A stretch of 64,000 nt of DNA from Litchfieldia sinesaloumensis (lineage in GTDB: Bacteria > Bacillota > Bacilli > Bacillales > Bacillaceae_L): assembly GCF_900156865.1 (NCBI RefSeq), contig NZ_LT732529.1:266300-330299 (forward strand), written 5' to 3'. A program made the position numbers and the translations under genes. Under the pieces are notes generated by a model. That model ran no database searches. It was not told the origin of the DNA and was given only the letters and a program-made list of their open reading frames with translations. Positions 51,962 through 60,721 of this stretch are shown here, piece after piece. Position 1 is the stretch's first letter, and every line of letters begins with the position of its first letter.

Positions 51962-54900
51962 AACCAATTACCCTAACAGTAGCGGGACTTCACAGTTTCC
52001 GAGAAAAACAAATAGTGGATTTTGGTTCCCTTTGCGAGGGTGGAGTTTTTGGGATTTTTGGTCCGACTGGAAGCGGGAAATCCTCGATTTTAGATGCGAT
52101 GACACTTGCTCTTTATGGAAAAGTGGAACGTGCGTCTAACAATACTCACGGAATTTTAAATCATGCAGAAAATCAACTTCATGTTTCTTTTATATTCGAA
52201 CTGGAGAATGCCAAAGGAACAAAACGTTATATGATTGAACGTAGCTTTAAACGACAGGATGATTTAAAGCTAAAATCCTCTCTATGCCGAATCATTGAAG
52301 TAGGTGCCGAATCAGTTGTACTAGCCGACAAAATTCGTGATGTAGAGCAATGTGTTGAAGAATTAATCGGATTAACCATTGAAGACTTTACAAAAGCCGT
52401 CGTACTACCTCAAGGGAAATTCGCTGAATTTCTGTCACTTAAGGGTGCCGACCGAAGACAAATGCTTCAACGGTTATTTAATCTTGAACAATATGGGGAC
52501 AAGCTAAATAAAAAGTTAAAAAGCAAGTTAACTACAGCAAAAAATAAATTAAACGAAGTGACTGCTGAACAGGCTGGTCTTGGTGATGCATCAACTGAAG
52601 CAATTAAAGGTGCAGAACAAGAACTTAAAGAAATAGAAATTCTTCTTGAAAAGCGTCAAAACGAAGTGAATAAGATTGATCTTGACTTTGAAAAAAGTAA
52701 AAACATTTGGGATTGGCAACTGGAAAAAAGTACTCTAACGAAAAAGTTAGTTGAAATTGAACAGGATAAACAGCAAATTCTTTTGTTAGAAGAAAAACTA
52801 CAGCATGCAGAAGAGGCTTCTCGCCTCCTGCCGTACCTAGAGGAATTTGAAACTGCAAAAGAAGCGTTAGAAAAAGCAAAAAATCGTCATGATTTGTTAC
52901 AAGAACAGGTAGTAGCTAAAAAAGAGGAAAACGAAATTAAGGCGAAAGAGTATCAGCAAGCTCGACATGAAAAAACGGTAAAATTACCTTTATATCTAAC
53001 CAAAAAGCAACAACTAACAGATGCTAAAGGTGTACAGGAAAAAGCAGTCGTTCTTGAAAAGGAAGTAAGTGAGCTAAAACAAAAGGTGAACAGCTTACAA
53101 TCTCTTTTACGTGAAAAACTTGTTCAAATCCAAGTTATCGAAGAATCGATTACAGCGGACTCAGTTAAATTAAAGGAGAGTAAAGAAAAGCTTTCTCAAC
53201 TTTCTGTTACAGCTGAAGTCCGTGAAAAGCTCCAAAAGGCTAATCATCAAAAACAATCGATTTTGTTTTCTAATGAAAACCTAAACGAACAAAAAAACGA
53301 ACTAGAAAAGAGTCGCGTATTGCTTGAACAAACAGAAGAATGGCTTCATTCAAAGATTGAAATCCTTACTCAGTCAAAGCAAAGAATGGAAGCAATCTTT
53401 TTGAAAAATGCTGCCACCTATGAGGCTGTTTGTGAACATGACAGGGAAAGTGAAAAGCTTATCCGAGTTGCTGAAGCTAAACTTTCTGATCTAAGGGAAG
53501 CATTAGAGGAAAATCGCAGAAAAAATCTTGCCATAGGTCTTGCAGGACGGCTTCAAACTGGGAGTCCATGTCCGGTATGTGGTTCAACTCATCATCCAAA
53601 ACCAGTTAGACATGAGGATCAAGGAGAAGCCATTGAAATACAAATTGAAAAACTCACACATGTTATAACAACAGCAAGAAGTATGAATCAAGAGTTTGCA
53701 ACATTAAAATTCAAGCTTGAACAAATTTCTGAGGGTCTAATTCAGGAGTATCCCGGCGAAATGAAAGCACCCCTTCAAGAAAATAGTTCGTTTCATAAAG
53801 AGGGTTGTGAAGACGTAAACGAAAAGCTCCAGTTCTTGGAGGTTGAGCAAAAATCGTTGCAACAAGATTACTTGAAACTTCAGGAAAATGGAAGAAAGGT
53901 AATCCAAGGCATACGAGAGTCTTTAAAACAAGTAAACCATCTTGAACAAGCAAAGGAAATGAATTCAAAAACCTTTCTTGAGCTGCAAGAGCGGGTAACA
54001 AACCTAAATGAAAAGATGCAGGAACAATATAGAAATTGGAAGAAAGAATTTCCTCATCTTGAATTTGAAACAATTGAAGCAAGGCTAGCCGACATTTCAA
54101 AAAATGATAAGTTGGCCCAAAGCCTGTCGCAAGAAATTGAAAATGGCACCAAAATTCTTGAACAAAAAGAACTAGAGAAGAAAAATTACCAAGAAGAGTG
54201 TAATCGTCTTGACCGTCAAATTATTGAATTCAGTTCAACGTTAAAAAATAAGCTTGAGGCTTTAACGGAGGCACAGCAAAGACTTTCAAAGGAAATAGGA
54301 AACAATGATATTGATCTTCTTATGAAGGAAACGGAGCAAATGGTAAAGCAGCTTGAAGATGATGAAAGTTACGCTTATGATGCATGGCAGAAGGTTCAAT
54401 CGCAACTTCAAAAACTTGAAAATGAAGTCCATGCTGCCATACAAGGACTGCATGATGGTATCAGTCGAAGTAAACTAGCAACAACAAAATGGACAGAGGT
54501 TCTTGCTACAACCAGCTTTACGGAAGATTCCGAAGTAAGGGAGTCGATTCTTACCAAAGACGAACGGGAGAATCTAAAAATTCAAATTGAGCGTTTTTGG
54601 GATCAATTCAAGCAAATCCAAACTGATCTACAAAAGATAAATGATTTACTGCAAGATCAGGTACTAACACAAGAAAAATGGGATGATATCCAAAGGATTC
54701 GTATTGAATTGAAAGAAATGCTGAACCAGGCTGTTGAAGCAAAAGGCGCTTCAATTAAAGCTCTTCAGGTTCTATTAGAGAAACATGAGCGCTTTAGTGA
54801 ACTGGAGAATCAACGCGCCGAGCTTGAGAGATTAGTTGAGCAATATAACAAGCTACAATCAGTTTTTAAAGGAAATAGTTTCGTAGAATTTATTGCGGAG

Positions 54901-55344
54901 GAGCAGCTTGTTCAAGTAAGTCTGGATGCATCTGAACGACTAGGAACCTTAACAAGGCAGCGCTATGCGGTTGAAGTTGATTCACAAGGTGGATTTATCA
55001 TGAGGGATGATGCAAATGGCGGAGTCCGACGTCCGGTCTCAACTCTTTCTGGCGGAGAGACATTTTTAACATCACTGGCATTAGCCTTATCACTCTCTGC
55101 ACAAATCCAGCTTAGAGGAGAGTATCCACTGCAATTCTTCTTCCTTGATGAAGGTTTCGGTACATTGGATTCAGATTTATTAGATACAGTGATTTCTGCT
55201 CTGGAGAAGCTTCACTCGAAACAGCTCTCTGTCGGTGTCATAAGTCACGTTCAGGAATTAAGGGCTAGAATGCCTAAACGTCTAATCGTCGAACCAGCCG
55301 AACCATCAGGAAAAGGGACGATTGTTCGATTAGAAACTTTATAA
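51958..55344 (+). CDS. sbcC: Exonuclease subunit SbcC (Rad50-like)
   Basis: This is the SMC-like ATPase partner of SbcD, 1128 residues. Walker A GPTGSGKSS is at about residues 36-44. Two long coiled coils flank the zinc hook CPVC (about 538-541, in GSPCPVCGSTHHP). The ABC signature STLSGGETFLTSLALALSLS and Walker B FFLDEGFGTLD are near the C terminus. It overlaps sbcD by 4 bases. In B. subtilis yisB lies between sbcC and gerPF; here gerPF ends directly downstream. Confidence 0.95.
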   Translation: MKPITLTVAGLHSFREKQIVDFGSLCEGGVFGIFGPTGSGKSSILDAMTLALYGKVERASNNTHGILNHAENQLHVSFIFELENAKGTKRYMIERSFKRQDDLKLKSSLCRIIEVGAESVVLADKIRDVEQCVEELIGLTIEDFTKAVVLPQGKFAEFLSLKGADRRQMLQRLFNLEQYGDKLNKKLKSKLTTAKNKLNEVTAEQAGLGDASTEAIKGAEQELKEIEILLEKRQNEVNKIDLDFEKSKNIWDWQLEKSTLTKKLVEIEQDKQQILLLEEKLQHAEEASRLLPYLEEFETAKEALEKAKNRHDLLQEQVVAKKEENEIKAKEYQQARHEKTVKLPLYLTKKQQLTDAKGVQEKAVVLEKEVSELKQKVNSLQSLLREKLVQIQVIEESITADSVKLKESKEKLSQLSVTAEVREKLQKANHQKQSILFSNENLNEQKNELEKSRVLLEQTEEWLHSKIEILTQSKQRMEAIFLKNAATYEAVCEHDRESEKLIRVAEAKLSDLREALEENRRKNLAIGLAGRLQTGSPCPVCGSTHHPKPVRHEDQGEAIEIQIEKLTHVITTARSMNQEFATLKFKLEQISEGLIQEYPGEMKAPLQENSSFHKEGCEDVNEKLQFLEVEQKSLQQDYLKLQENGRKVIQGIRESLKQVNHLEQAKEMNSKTFLELQERVTNLNEKMQEQYRNWKKEFPHLEFETIEARLADISKNDKLAQSLSQEIENGTKILEQKELEKKNYQEECNRLDRQIIEFSSTLKNKLEALTEAQQRLSKEIGNNDIDLLMKETEQMVKQLEDDESYAYDAWQKVQSQLQKLENEVHAAIQGLHDGISRSKLATTKWTEVLATTSFTEDSEVRESILTKDERENLKIQIERFWDQFKQIQTDLQKINDLLQDQVLTQEKWDDIQRIRIELKEMLNQAVEAKGASIKALQVLLEKHERFSELENQRAELERLVEQYNKLQSVFKGNSFVEFIAEEQLVQVSLDASERLGTLTRQRYAVEVDSQGGFIMRDDANGGVRRPVSTLSGGETFLTSLALALSLSAQIQLRGEYPLQFFFLDEGFGTLDSDLLDTVISALEKLHSKQLSVGVISHVQELRARMPKRLIVEPAEPSGKGTIVRLETL

Positions 55345-55350
55345 AATTAG

Positions 55351-55374
55351 AAAAAGGCCGCTTGGGCCTTTTTT
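55351..55374. terminator. Terminator between sbcC and gerPF
   Basis: The stem AAAAAGGCC / GGCCTTTTT with a 5-base loop sits between convergent genes; it has A- and T-runs on its flanks and can act on both strands. Confidence 0.85.
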
Positions 55375-55375
55375 C

Positions 55376-55594
55376 TTATGCATTTTTTTTAATTAGTTGG
55401 TCTGCAAAATCTTCATCATTTGTATTCGTAGCATTCAGGCCGTTATTTGTACAGATAAAATCACCTGTGTTGAATGAGCCTGATCCTGAATATGTTTTAG
55501 CCGAATCCTTTGGTGAAACATAGAAAGAGTCACCAAAATTTACAACTCCGCCTCCGACACTATTTATTTTTATGGGTCCAACAACTGAGGGCAT
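55376..55594 (-). CDS. gerPF: Spore germination protein GerPF
   Basis: This 72-residue GerPA/GerPF-family coat protein starts MPSVVGPIKINSVGGGVVNFG, with the Gly/Ser-rich GSGSFNTGDF in the middle. GerP proteins are needed for germinants to pass through the spore coat and reach the inner receptors. It is the last gene of the minus-strand operon gerPA-PB-PC-PD-PE-PF. It is closely related to GerPA of the same operon; the operon position decides the name. Confidence 0.92.
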   Translation of the reverse strand: MPSVVGPIKINSVGGGVVNFGDSFYVSPKDSAKTYSGSGSFNTGDFICTNNGLNATNTNDEDFADQLIKKNA

Positions 55595-55672
55595 ATTCCT
55601 TCATCCTTTTAAACAAATTATGATACTACCTTCTCCTATACTCATTTTATGAAAAAGTAAGTATTCCGTTAC

Positions 55673-56059
55673 CTACCGTTTAGTATCATCATCTAGCAAC
55701 TTTCGAATATGTTTTACTTTTGATTCGGCATGAATGGTATCTGTTGATCCAATCTGCATGACGGCAGCTGAAGAAACCCCATTAACGCGTATGGAGCCCA
55801 CTTTAATGATTGGATTTTGATTATAAATATTGGTGCTTAAAGTTTTTGTTTCGTTGGTTTTTGGAGGCTTTGGAAGTTCCCTTGAAAAAATAGGATATTG
55901 AGAAAAGTCCCCTTCATTTGTAAAAAACAGTGGAACTTCCCTCTGTACCGCAAGTGCCTGAGAAACTGGTGTGATTTTTGTTGAGTCCCCAATCTCAAGT
56001 ATGCTACTAAAAGATAATGAATTAACTTTGATGAAATCAACAACAGATATTCTCTGCAC
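55673..56059 (-). CDS. gerPE: Spore germination protein GerPE
   Basis: This 128-residue GerP-operon protein contains two SVxxIGD-like strands: SFSSILEIGDS near the N terminus and VSSAAVMQIGSTD near residue 95, joined by a polar linker. It lies 6 bases after the gerPD stop on the minus strand. The role is in permeability of the spore coat to germinants; its molecular function is unknown. Length fits the family. Confidence 0.9.
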   Translation of the reverse strand: MQRISVVDFIKVNSLSFSSILEIGDSTKITPVSQALAVQREVPLFFTNEGDFSQYPIFSRELPKPPKTNETKTLSTNIYNQNPIIKVGSIRVNGVSSAAVMQIGSTDTIHAESKVKHIRKLLDDDTKR

Positions 56060-56065
56060 TCTTCA

Positions 56066-56245
56066 TCATCCTTGAGGAGCCAAAGGAACATAGGGTCCAA
56101 TAATAAGAGATTCAGGTGGCGTATCAAAGGCAGACGCAAGGGAGATAGTTTTTGCATCTCCAACAATAAAAACAGAAGAGGTCGATACACTGGCAATATC
56201 GATATGGCCAACCTGTATATCTTTATTAACAACGGTAAAGTTCAT
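56066..56245 (-). CDS. gerPD: Spore germination protein GerPD
   Basis: A 59-codon minus-strand frame lies between gerPC and gerPE. It starts MNFTVVNKDIQVGHIDIASVS and has the SVFIVGD strand shared by GerPB/PD/PE. ATG overlaps the gerPC stop by 4 bases (ATGA) and its TGA lies 6 bases before gerPE. Size and order match B. subtilis GerPD. Confidence 0.9.
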   Translation of the reverse strand: MNFTVVNKDIQVGHIDIASVSTSSVFIVGDAKTISLASAFDTPPESLIIGPYVPLAPQG

Positions 56246-56874
56246 TTGTCAAAACCTTCTTTCATATTTTCAGGGAGATTCGAAAGATAAGCTGTGATTG
56301 AATTCTGAATATCGTTCTTCAACTTGGATAATGTAGTTTCATATATTTCTGCTAATTTTGTTGGATCTTGAAGTTCAGCTTGATTTTGTTCTAGATAGAA
56401 AATAATACGTTCGTTAATTTGTTTTCTTATATCTTCCACTATAAATCCGACATGTTCATCTGGGAGTGATGCTCTCTTCTGATTTAATGTTTGTTGGATA
56501 TATATTGAACAGTCGTTGTTTAGATATGAGTCAACTTCGTCATGTATTTCACGAATTAAATCTTTATGAGTATGTCTGATATCAGGTATGTTCATCTTAT
56601 TTTGTGAAACTGTAAAATCTTCAATTTGCTCGCCGTTCAAAGGATTTAATCCGATATTTAATGTGCCTTCTAATGTCTCAACTTTTAGTTGATCAAATTT
56701 ATATTCGATCCTTTCGATTTGTGTGGTTGGTTTGTTTCTAATTTGATTGAGCTCTGTTTGTATACTCTTAAGTGTTGCTTCTATTTGTGAAATGCGCTGG
56801 TTTTGCTGTTCGATGTAGAGATGGAGGCTTCGAACATAGGCGGTGATATCATAAGGATACGAGTACATTAGCAT
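56242..56874 (-). CDS. gerPC: Spore germination protein GerPC
   Basis: This 210-residue soluble protein has an N-terminal coiled coil (LHLYIEQQNQRISQIEATL and onward, about residues 15-50) followed by a beta-containing part and a helical C terminus. It is the largest of the GerP set and unrelated to the short GerP proteins. It ends in a 4-base overlap with gerPD. Required with the other GerP proteins for normal coat permeability. Confidence 0.9.
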   Translation of the reverse strand: MLMYSYPYDITAYVRSLHLYIEQQNQRISQIEATLKSIQTELNQIRNKPTTQIERIEYKFDQLKVETLEGTLNIGLNPLNGEQIEDFTVSQNKMNIPDIRHTHKDLIREIHDEVDSYLNNDCSIYIQQTLNQKRASLPDEHVGFIVEDIRKQINERIIFYLEQNQAELQDPTKLAEIYETTLSKLKNDIQNSITAYLSNLPENMKEGFDK

Positions 56875-56937
56875 TCACCCTTTCCGTAACACTGATGATT
56901 TACTTTATGCGATTGGAACAGGATGGGTGAATGCCTA

Positions 56938-57153
56938 TTAGGATGTGGGAGAACTTAATGGAACAGCAGGTGCCTCGATTGGCGAAGTTCCTTCTCCGAT
57001 TTGTGGAGCAGGTTCAGTAAATTCTCCTGTGTTGTAAAGGTGGGAGGAGGGTTTAATAAGTCCAGCACTCCCAATTTGAAAAACGGATGAATTACTGATA
57101 CTTCCTACTCGTAAGTTTTGAATACAAATACTTTGATTAATATAAAAGTTCAT
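56938..57153 (-). CDS. gerPB: Spore germination protein GerPB
   Basis: This 71-residue protein starts MNFYINQSICIQNLRVGSISNSSVFQIG, the typical GerPB opening, and ends in a Pro/Ser/Ala-rich tail. It is 11 bases after the gerPA stop on the minus strand, and gerPC follows after about 63 bases. Family and order match B. subtilis. Confidence 0.9.
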   Translation of the reverse strand: MNFYINQSICIQNLRVGSISNSSVFQIGSAGLIKPSSHLYNTGEFTEPAPQIGEGTSPIEAPAVPLSSPTS

Positions 57154-57164
57154 GACTTTCCCCC

Positions 57165-57386
57165 CTAAGCATTCCCAACAATTACTTGGTCAATTGTATC
57201 TGTATCATAAGTGTTTGTTACACTCTGATTATTATAGATTCGAAGTCCATCCCCCGAATTAAATGAACCTGCACCAGCAAAAGTTTTAGCTGTGCTAGTG
57301 GGGGACATCTGGAAGACATCACCAATATTCATAACACTGCTGTTCCCAATGCTATTTACTTTTACGGCTCCTACTATTGCTGGCAT
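57165..57386 (-). CDS. gerPA: Spore germination protein GerPA
   Basis: This is the first gene of the gerP operon: 73 residues from ATG 57386, starting MPAIVGAVKVNSIGNSSVMNIG, with GAGSFNSGDG in the middle. The frame stays open three codons further to a GTG, but AAAGGG lies 8 bases before ATG 57386. A sigma-K type promoter lies 70-100 bases upstream, so expression should occur in the mother cell late in sporulation. Confidence 0.92.
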   Translation of the reverse strand: MPAIVGAVKVNSIGNSSVMNIGDVFQMSPTSTAKTFAGAGSFNSGDGLRIYNNQSVTNTYDTDTIDQVIVGNA

Positions 57387-57458
57387 AAAATACACCCTTT
57401 TACATAACGAATTTGATGATTACAGAAAAAATAATGGTTCAAACAACAACAGTTTATT

Positions 57459-57487
57459 TATAGTATGAAATATGCCCAGAGGATGTG
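57459..57487 (-). promoter_or_regulatory. Sigma-K type promoter of the gerP operon
   Basis: On the minus strand, CATACTATA (57467-57459) matches the sigma-K -10 consensus CATANNNTA. An AC-containing -35 (ACA, 57486-57484) lies exactly 16 bases upstream. B. subtilis gerP is known to be transcribed by mother-cell sigma-K RNA polymerase. Confidence 0.75.
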
Positions 57488-57597
57488 ATTTCAACTATTG
57501 CATCAGAAAGTCGAGTATATTCATTTAAAATTTCCTAGTGTTTCCAAATTTTTTCTCTTATAATCGAATATAGGTAAAAATGTGAGGAGTTGTAAGA

Positions 57598-58794
57598 ATG
57601 AATAATGAGCAATTAACACCAGTGATGGGGGCAGAACGGATCCATTCGATAGATGTCATACGGGGACTCGCGATATTAGGTATTTTCTTTGTAAATATGC
57701 CTTCATTTTTTGCACCAGTTCTATATTTAAATCCAGAGACTTGGTGGAATGGAGAACTTCACCTTTGGACAAATCGTATCATTGATATTTTTGCTCAAGC
57801 GAGCTTTTATACCTTATTTTCTTTTTTGTTTGGGTTTGGGCTAATCCTTTTCAAAGAAAGAGCATTAGCTAAGGGATATTCATTTTATCCATTAATTACA
57901 AGAAGATTACTTGTACTTTTGCTGTTTGGCTGTCTACATGCCTTTTTGGTTTGGCATGGAGATATTTTAATTACATATGCCATTGTTGGGGCAATTTTAC
58001 TTCTATTCCATAAGTCGAAACCAATTACATTACTGATTTGGGCGTTAATACTCATATTTGTGCCCAACTTATTTCTAGGTGGACTTATGTTTTTAGCTGT
58101 AATGTTCGAACCAGAAATAAATGCTCTCCTGTATAATGAACAGCTTGCTTTAAAATCAGCTGAAATTTATGCGAATGGTGGATTCTTGGAAATCACGAAT
58201 CAAAGATTCCAAGACTGGTATTACGCAAATAACCTAGGTAGCATCTTTGCTTTAGTTATTACACTATTACCGATGTTTCTTCTGGGTGCTTACATTGCTA
58301 AGAAAAAGTGGTTTGAGGGTCGCGATGAAGATATAAAAAAGGTGAAAACTCTTTGGCTGATTTCACTTGTGATTGGGGTGCCTATGAAACTATTACCCTA
58401 CTATACTTCAAAAAATGCAGCTACCGATTACCTACAGGATACGATTGGTGGACCTGGAACTGCCGTTTTTTATGCCACAACAGTAGTCCTGTTAATGAGA
58501 TTACCTGTATGGAAACGACTATTGTCGCCACTAGCTTTTGTAGGAAGGCTTTCTTTGAGTAATTATCTATTCCAATCCATAGTATGTACATTCTTATTTT
58601 ACGGATATGGGATTGGATTATATGGTAAAGTCGAACCATTTACTGGTTTTCTTCTCACCATTGGTATATTTATTATTCAAATTATCATAAGCTATTTCTG
58701 GTTAAAGAAATTCAGATTTGGCCCAATCGAGTGGGTTTGGAGAACATTCACATATGCTCAAAAAGTAGATATAAGAAAAAAGGCTATTCGTTAA
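57598..58794 (+). CDS. DUF418-family (YeiB-like) integral membrane protein
   Basis: This 398-residue polytopic membrane protein starts with the heparan-alpha-glucosaminide-acetyltransferase-like segment RIHSIDVIRGLAILGIFFVN (residues about 14-33) and ends with the DUF418 region containing LSNYLFQSIVCTFLFYGYG. About ten hydrophobic helices are visible. The family is thought to include transporters or acyltransferases, but no member's function is firm. GTGAGGAGTTG precedes ATG 57598. It is transcribed alone; its stop codon is within a bidirectional terminator. Confidence 0.82.
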   Translation: MNNEQLTPVMGAERIHSIDVIRGLAILGIFFVNMPSFFAPVLYLNPETWWNGELHLWTNRIIDIFAQASFYTLFSFLFGFGLILFKERALAKGYSFYPLITRRLLVLLLFGCLHAFLVWHGDILITYAIVGAILLLFHKSKPITLLIWALILIFVPNLFLGGLMFLAVMFEPEINALLYNEQLALKSAEIYANGGFLEITNQRFQDWYYANNLGSIFALVITLLPMFLLGAYIAKKKWFEGRDEDIKKVKTLWLISLVIGVPMKLLPYYTSKNAATDYLQDTIGGPGTAVFYATTVVLLMRLPVWKRLLSPLAFVGRLSLSNYLFQSIVCTFLFYGYGIGLYGKVEPFTGFLLTIGIFIIQIIISYFWLKKFRFGPIEWVWRTFTYAQKVDIRKKAIR

Positions 58795-58810
58795 TCGAAT
58801 AGCCTTTTTT
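58776..58810. terminator. Bidirectional terminator between the DUF418 gene and the Spo0E-like gene
   Basis: The stem AAAAAAGGCTATTCG / CGAATAGCCTTTTTT has a 5-base loop. A- and T-runs on both sides make it usable by both convergent genes. Confidence 0.9.
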
Positions 58811-58976
58811 AGTTAACCCATTTTAGTCGTCTTTCTTTCGACTTTTGATAGCTATTTAATAGCTGATCAAGCTCCTGACTACACTTTACTGTCTCCCAAG
58901 CAGTAAAGCCATGCCGATTTGCTAAAGTAGTCATTTTTCGGCGTTTTAATTCAATTGCGATTTTTAATATAAACAT
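58809..58976 (-). CDS. Spo0E-family aspartyl-phosphate phosphatase (YisI-like)
   Basis: A 55-codon minus-strand frame encodes a Spo0E-type helical hairpin: MFILKIAIELKRRK, then ANRHGFTAWETVKCSQELDQ, where the SQELD signature contains the residues that dephosphorylate Spo0A-P. ATG 58976 has GGAG 8 bases upstream; another ATG two codons before (58982) is too close to it. B. subtilis has yisI, also Spo0E-family, next to gerP, so this is the likely orthologue. It would delay sporulation by draining the phosphorelay. Confidence 0.85.
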   Translation of the reverse strand: MFILKIAIELKRRKMTTLANRHGFTAWETVKCSQELDQLLNSYQKSKERRLKWVN

Positions 58977-59193
58977 TTTCATTTCTCCATTTTGATAGTA
59001 CGTATTAACTATAATCCGTGTACTAAAGTAGTATATACAGGGCTTGTACTATTATTATACCTACCCTTCAAGGGATTGAAACAAGTTCGCTAAAACCTCT
59101 AAAAATATTACATAATAATACAAAATTCTACAAAAAGATAGGGGAGGAATAGTGATACCCCATCTAGAATAATTACACATGGGAGTGATTTAT

Positions 59194-60099
59194 ATGAGGT
59201 TTGTAACAGCTGAAAAAAGTGGAATTCAATTTATAGGAATAGTTAACAGTAATCTTGATCAAGTAGTTGATATTAAAACTGTAATAAAACAAATGAATGT
59301 GAAATTAACCGTTCCAGATACAATGATAGAAGTCATCGCCTTAGGTGAAGATTTAATTGAAGAGATTAAATTGATAGAGGAATGGGTTTTGATCCATCCA
59401 GAGGCGCAAGGAGTATATCCGATTGAAGAGGTTACATTAAAAGCACCTATTCCAAAACCAAACAAAAATATATTTTGTGTTGGCAAAAATTATGCAGAGC
59501 ATGCAATTGAGATGGGAAGTGAAAAGGATATCCCAGAGCATGTCATGATGTTCACCAAGGCACCTACAACAGTTGTGGGACCTGATGAAAATGTACTAAA
59601 CCATAAAGAAATAACGGAGCAGCTAGATTACGAAGGGGAATTAGCTGTTGTGATTGGCAAATCTGGTCGTGCTATAAGTGAGAGTGAAGCATTTGATTAT
59701 GTATACGGATATACGATTATCAACGACATCACAGCTCGTGATATCCAATCTAGGCACAAACAATTTTTCCTTGGCAAAAGCTTGGATACAACTTGTCCGA
59801 TGGGGCCAATGCTTGTGCATAAATCGTTAATTCCGAATCCGGACAATCTCAATGTTAAAACCAAAGTAAATGGTGAAGTACGACAATCAGGCAACACTAG
59901 TCAATTTATATTTCCAATCGAATCAATTGTTTCTGTCATTTCACAAGGAATGACATTAGAACCAGGTGATATCATTGCAACAGGAACACCTGCCGGAGTA
60001 GGTAAAGGGTTTAACCCGCCACGTTTCCTAAAAGCGGGAGACGTTATTGAGATTTCAATTGATGGCCTGGGAGTATTGCGAAATAAAATTGCTGAGTAA
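59194..60099 (+). CDS. yisK: Fumarylacetoacetate hydrolase-family protein YisK
   Basis: This 301-residue FAH-fold protein has the opening barrel motif FCVGKNYAEHAIEMG near residue 95, the metal-binding segment DYEGELAVVIGK with Glu-x-Glu near 143-147, NDITARDIQ near 175, and GDIIATGTPAGVGKG near 260. B. subtilis YisK has been reported as an oxaloacetate decarboxylase that associates with the MreB-like protein Mbl; that is family knowledge, not visible here. ATG 59194 follows GGGAGTGA. Position before yisL matches B. subtilis. Confidence 0.9.
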   Translation: MRFVTAEKSGIQFIGIVNSNLDQVVDIKTVIKQMNVKLTVPDTMIEVIALGEDLIEEIKLIEEWVLIHPEAQGVYPIEEVTLKAPIPKPNKNIFCVGKNYAEHAIEMGSEKDIPEHVMMFTKAPTTVVGPDENVLNHKEITEQLDYEGELAVVIGKSGRAISESEAFDYVYGYTIINDITARDIQSRHKQFFLGKSLDTTCPMGPMLVHKSLIPNPDNLNVKTKVNGEVRQSGNTSQFIFPIESIVSVISQGMTLEPGDIIATGTPAGVGKGFNPPRFLKAGDVIEISIDGLGVLRNKIAE

Positions 60100-60236
60100 T
60101 GGTATAAGGGCCTTTGTCACAAAAGAGACAAATTTCCTATGGTGATAGTGAAAAAGAATCGATACAACCTTTTTAATTTTTAACTAAACATGCTATGATA
60201 ATCCTTGAAAGAAATTGGAAAAGGAGGAAGTAGTAC

Positions 60237-60602
60237 ATGACAGTGAATACTCATGCACATATTACTTCTTGGGTAGTAGCTATTATTCTATTTGTAATAG
60301 CAGCAACAATCTTAAATAAGTCAGGAAAAGAAAAAGCACAAAAAATTGTTAAGATGATCTTACGCTTATTTTATCTTTTCATTTTAGCAACAGGTTTACT
60401 ACTGTTATTTGGTGGAGTTGCAATTGATGGCGAATACATAGGTAAAGCAATCCTAGGCATTTTATCAATTGGATTTATGGAAATGATTTTAGCTCGCTCT
60501 AGTAAAGGAAAACCAAATGGTCTTTTCTGGGCATTGTTAATTATTGTGTTAGTTTTAACAATAGCGTTAGGTATGAGATTACCACTCGGTATCTGGGGTT
60601 AA
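60237..60602 (+). CDS. yisL: UPF0344 membrane protein YisL
   Basis: This 121-residue integral membrane protein has four hydrophobic helices (about residues 8-22, 41-59, 66-82 and 97-113) and starts with THAHITSWVVAIILF. Size, start and position directly after yisK match B. subtilis YisL, whose function is unknown. AAAGGAGG precedes ATG 60237. Confidence 0.88.
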   Translation: MTVNTHAHITSWVVAIILFVIAATILNKSGKEKAQKIVKMILRLFYLFILATGLLLLFGGVAIDGEYIGKAILGILSIGFMEMILARSSKGKPNGLFWALLIIVLVLTIALGMRLPLGIWG

Positions 60603-60618
60603 TAAATTAATAAAAATG

Positions 60619-60656
60619 TGAAAAAGCTGCCAATTTGGTGGCTTTTCTCACTTTTT
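60619..60656 (+). terminator. Terminator after yisL
   Basis: The extended stem GTGAAAAAGCTGCC / GGTGGCTTTTCTCAC contains G-T pairs and is followed by TTTTTC. Confidence 0.75.
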
Positions 60657-60721
60657 CTATGTTTTTCGACAGAAAATTATGCTATCTTATGGATAGATAC
60701 ATACTTCATGAGTGAAAAAGA

